This document shows positions 61,437 through 64,000 of a stretch of DNA of 64,000 bases, piece by piece. This DNA is from an uncultured Oscillospiraceae bacterium (GTDB lineage Bacteria; Bacillota; Clostridia; Oscillospirales; Oscillospiraceae): NCBI GenBank assembly GCA_934589525.1, contig CAKTOB010000004.1:44061-108060 (forward strand), written 5' to 3'. The stretch's first letter is position 1, and every line of letters begins with the position of its first letter. The position numbers and the translations under genes were made by a program. Under the pieces are notes generated by a model. The model saw only the letters and a list, made by a program, of their open reading frames with translations. It did no database searches and was not told where the DNA came from.

Positions 61437-62245
61437 AAAGAGCAAACCGGATCATGACGATCCTGATTTTCATTTTCCTCTATATCCCCATGGCGGTGCT
61501 GGTGGTGGCCTCCTTTAATACCGGCAAAGACATCACCCAGTTTCAGGGCTTTACCCTGAGCCAGTACCAGCGGCTGTTCCAGGACCGGAGCCTATTAAAG
61601 CTTCTGGGGAACTCCCTGCTGGTGTCCATTCTGGCAAGCCTCATTGCCACCATTTTCGGCACCGTTTCCGCCGTGGGCATTCACAATCTGAATCCCAAAA
61701 TGCGGAAAGTGGCCATGACCCTGACGGACATCCCCATGACCAATCCGGACATTGTTACCGGTGTGTCGTTGAGTCTGCTCTTCGTCTTTGTGGGCACAAA
61801 AATGCTGGGCCAGCGGAACAGCCTGACCTTCTGGACGCTGCTCATAGCCCATGTGACCTTCAACCTGCCCTATGTGATTTTAAACGTCATGCCCAAGCTC
61901 AAGCAGATGGACGTTTCCCTGACGGATGCGGCCATGGACCTGGGCTGCACCCCCTGGCAGGCCTTTTACCGGGTGACCCTTCATGAGATCATGCCCGGCG
62001 TGGCCTCCGGTGCCATCATGGCCTTTACCATGAGCCTGGATGACTTTGTCATCAGCTATTTTGTAACGGGTCTGGATTTTGTAACATTGCCTGTGGAAAT
62101 CTATTCCTACACCAAAAAGCCCATCCAGCCCAAGATTTACGCCATGTTCACCCTGCTGTTCCTGCTGATTTTCCTGCTGATGACCGCCATGAACCTGATG
62201 CAGCTGGCCGCCGACCGGAAAAAGGTAGCAAGCCGGGGCAAATAA
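61433..62245 (+). CDS. potC: Spermidine/putrescine ABC transporter permease PotC
   Basis: 270 aa with six membrane helices and the EAA-type loop DAAMDLGCTPWQAFYRVTLH. Partner of PotB. It is translationally coupled by the ATGA overlap. Confidence 0.92.
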   Translation: MKRANRIMTILIFIFLYIPMAVLVVASFNTGKDITQFQGFTLSQYQRLFQDRSLLKLLGNSLLVSILASLIATIFGTVSAVGIHNLNPKMRKVAMTLTDIPMTNPDIVTGVSLSLLFVFVGTKMLGQRNSLTFWTLLIAHVTFNLPYVILNVMPKLKQMDVSLTDAAMDLGCTPWQAFYRVTLHEIMPGVASGAIMAFTMSLDDFVISYFVTGLDFVTLPVEIYSYTKKPIQPKIYAMFTLLFLLIFLLMTAMNLMQLAADRKKVASRGK

Positions 62246-62289
62246 AAATCAAAAACCAACTACTATTTGATAAAATGGAGAAAAAGTCT

Positions 62290-63360
62290 ATGAAAAAATT
62301 TATTTCCGCCTTCCTTGTGGTGGCACTTGTCGCCTGCCTGTTTGCCGGCTGCGGCAAGTCCGAAGATGTGACCACCATCAATGTTTACAACTGGGGCCAG
62401 TATATCTCCGAGGGAGATGAGGGCTCCATCGATGTGATCGCCGAGTTCGAGAAGAAGTACCCCAACATCAAGGTCCAGTACTCCACCTTTGATTCCAACG
62501 AGACCATGTATGCAAAGCTGAAAAACGGCGGCATCACCGTAGACGTGGTCTTCCCCTCCGACTATATGATCGGCCGGATGCGTCAGGAAGGGATGCTCCT
62601 GGAGCTGAACTACGACAACATCCCCAACGCCCAGTATATTGACGACGCCTACCGTGGTCTGGCCTTTGACCCGGAGAACAAGTTCTCCGTCCCCTACACC
62701 TGGGGCACCGTGGGCATCATCTACAACAGCAAGTACGTCAAGGAAGAGGACGTTACCGGCTGGGAGCTGCTGTGGAACCCCAGCTACGCCGGAAAGATCC
62801 TGATGTTCGACAACTCCCGGGATGCCTTCGGCATTGCCCAGTACATGCTGGGTTACAGCGTGAATTCCACGGATTCCGCCGAGCTCCAGGCCTGCGCCGA
62901 CAAGCTGGCGGAGCAGAAGCCCGTGGTGCAGCAGTACGTCATGGACCAGATCTTTGACGCCATGGAAAACGAGGAGGCCTGGATCGCCCCCTACTACGCC
63001 GGTGACTACCTGACCATGGTAGAGGAGAACCCGGACCTGAAGTTCTTCCGTCCTGCGGACCAGGGCTACAACATCTTTGTAGACGGCATCTGCATCCCCA
63101 CCTGCGCCAAGGAAAAGGAAGCCGCCGAGACCTTCATCAACTTCCTGATCGACCCGGAGATCTGCGCCCAGAACCTGGACTTCCTGGGCTACAGCGTACC
63201 GGAAACCGAGGCCAAGCAGTACCTGGACGCGGATTTGGTTGCCAACGAGGTTGCCTACCCCTCCCAGGAGGAGCTGCGCAACGCCACCTCCTTCGACTTC
63301 CTGCCGGAGGAGACCTCCCGCGAAATGGAAAGCCTGTTCATGACTGTCCGGAACGGCTAA
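62290..63360 (+). CDS. potD: Spermidine/putrescine-binding lipoprotein PotD
   Basis: 356 aa. Lipoprotein signal peptide with lipobox LFAGC (Cys21), then a periplasmic-binding fold: NVYNWGQYIS, DVVFPSDYMIGRM, PYTWGTVGIIYN, WIAPYYAGDY, the usual polyamine-binding Asp/Trp/Glu-rich motifs. It hands polyamine to PotBC on the outer face of the membrane. ATG 62290 is preferred (GGAG at 9 nt) over 62275. Final gene of the operon. Confidence 0.94.
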   Translation: MKKFISAFLVVALVACLFAGCGKSEDVTTINVYNWGQYISEGDEGSIDVIAEFEKKYPNIKVQYSTFDSNETMYAKLKNGGITVDVVFPSDYMIGRMRQEGMLLELNYDNIPNAQYIDDAYRGLAFDPENKFSVPYTWGTVGIIYNSKYVKEEDVTGWELLWNPSYAGKILMFDNSRDAFGIAQYMLGYSVNSTDSAELQACADKLAEQKPVVQQYVMDQIFDAMENEEAWIAPYYAGDYLTMVEENPDLKFFRPADQGYNIFVDGICIPTCAKEKEAAETFINFLIDPEICAQNLDFLGYSVPETEAKQYLDADLVANEVAYPSQEELRNATSFDFLPEETSREMESLFMTVRNG

Positions 63361-63374
63361 GCACCCGGAAATAG

Positions 63375-63416
63375 AAACAGACCGCATTTGGAAATTTCCA
63401 GATGCGGTCTGTTTTT
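63375..63416 (+). terminator. Terminator of potABCD
   Basis: Long stem AAACAGACCGCAT...ATGCGGTCTGTTT followed by a T-run, 14 bp after the potD stop. Confidence 0.92.
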
Positions 63417-63459
63417 CTATTACAGGTCTTAGCTGTCGCAGCAGTCCAGGCAGGGCTTT

Positions 63460-63582
63460 GTCATTCCAAACGAGTCCAACGGAGCCGAGGAGGCTTCCCA
63501 AGTGGCAATTTTTATCTTGTGGTTATTTCTTATCCCACGTGGTGGATTCCTCCACTCCGCTGACGCTCAAAGCCTGAATGAC
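63460..63582. repeat. MITE-like palindromic core, copy C
   Basis: GTCATTCCAAACGAG ... AGCCTGAATGAC, 123 bp. It has the same termini and length as the cores at 5343-5462 and 53735-53855, but a diverged middle. Confidence 0.78.
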
Positions 63583-64000
63583 ATAATGGGGGAACGTTTT
63601 CTGGTATTATAGGTAAGAGTACCGTGCTTTCAGGTGCGGGCGGCTGGTAGCCGCCCCTACAATACATTTGTTCTGAATTATCGTGTTTTCGACGTTTCTA
63701 TCATCGTTTTGCGCCCTGTAAAACGTCAAAAACGTGGTACATTGACGTAGGGGCGGCAACCTGCCGCCCGCCACGTGGCAATAATAACCTGTGCCGGTGA
63801 ATGGTGTCACCCAATATACGGAACAATGTAGCGGCGTTGACCCAACGCCACTCCAGCCCCGGCGAGGGGCTGGCACCGTGGGATGCTACGGATACAAACG
63901 CCCAACGAGTGGCCTTACGGCCAATGGCGGCAGATTTGTATAGTGCAGTAACATACTTTACAGATTGTGCAATCACATGGTTTACAGATTTGATATACTC
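63583..64000. repeat. Repeat-rich intergenic tail, no gene seen
   Basis: Contains several palindromic units of the GTAGGGGCGGCAACCTGCC type (about 63630-63660 and 63745-63770), CAATGTAGCGGCGTTGACC and a GCCCCGGCGAGGGGC hairpin near 63856. It resembles the arms of copies A and B. Short open frames on the minus strand span only these repeats. Confidence 0.7.

Noticed and set aside
62263..63501. 412-codon minus-strand frame opposite potD
   Set aside because: It is antisense to a complete PotD lipoprotein gene and shows only Val/Gly/Leu-rich shadow sequence.

Overview
The window comes from a spore-forming, GC-rich member of the Clostridia, most likely a gut Oscillospiraceae. The evidence is a SpoVT gene, a SpoIIQ-like M23 peptidase, O-acetylhomoserine sulfhydrylase, AGGAGG ribosome sites, vegetative promoters of the TTGACA/TATAAT type, and intergenic repeats (ATTGACAATGG arrays, GTCATTC...GAATGAC palindromes). 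No rRNA, tRNA or CRISPR array was found.

Layout. 1-3821 (minus): a four-gene surface-polysaccharide operon (membrane protein, BcsA-like GT2, polymer-forming protein, DHHW-like protein cut by the window edge). 4248-5153: a SAM methyltransferase with a His-rich linker. 5614-9205 (minus): a McrBC-like pair (AAA+ McrB-like NTPase plus DUF2357 nuclease). 9532: the 5' end of spoVT, interrupted after codon 34.

9634-45332 is a roughly 35.7-kb integrative island inserted in spoVT. The identical 12-bp sequence GGTGACCCGTTG lies at both ends (9622-9633 and 45321-45332). Joining the two spoVT halves at this sequence restores an in-frame 180-aa SpoVT. The large serine recombinase at the right end reads through attR into the C-terminal part of SpoVT. 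Its own predicted C-terminus lies at the left end of the island.

The island has two modules. The left one (minus strand, 9899-18875) is a type I restriction-modification operon in the order fic, hsdM, bro-N, hsdS, DUF4062, hsdR, behind a good sigma-A promoter. A decayed copy of the spoVT 5' region (about 19165-19325) separates it from the right module. The right module (plus strand, 19634-39361) is an unusual eukaryote-like phospho-signalling system: a secreted trypsin-like protease with a cytoplasmic FHA domain, two zinc-ribbon proteins (one with an FHA-like domain), a membrane FHA protein, a membrane PP2C phosphatase, a soluble FHA-kinase, a soluble PP2C, a vWA-TM-FHA receptor, five tandem receptor-type Ser/Thr kinases with different ectodomains (GLUG-like, DUF6273, TPR plus RCC1-like, DUF6273, beta-sandwich), and an SGNH hydrolase. 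FHA domains presumably read the phosphothreonines written by the kinases and erased by the PP2Cs, with the vWA protein, protease and kinase ectodomains sensing outside the cell. A frameshifted PARG, a candidate oriT, a MobC-like protein, an internally deleted relaxase and a RhuM protein lead to the recombinase.

Right of the island, a cobalamin riboswitch controls cbiK-cbiL, hemA-sirC, hemC, cobA-hemD, hemB and hemL, which make uroporphyrinogen III from glutamyl-tRNA and feed cobalamin and sirohaem. Then come a coiled-coil membrane protein, a LysR regulator and metY, a small membrane protein, an alpha/beta hydrolase, the SpoIIQ-like peptidase and a complete potABCD polyamine transporter. A MITE-like repeat occurs at 5.3, 53.7 and 63.5 kb; the first two copies are inverted relative to each other.
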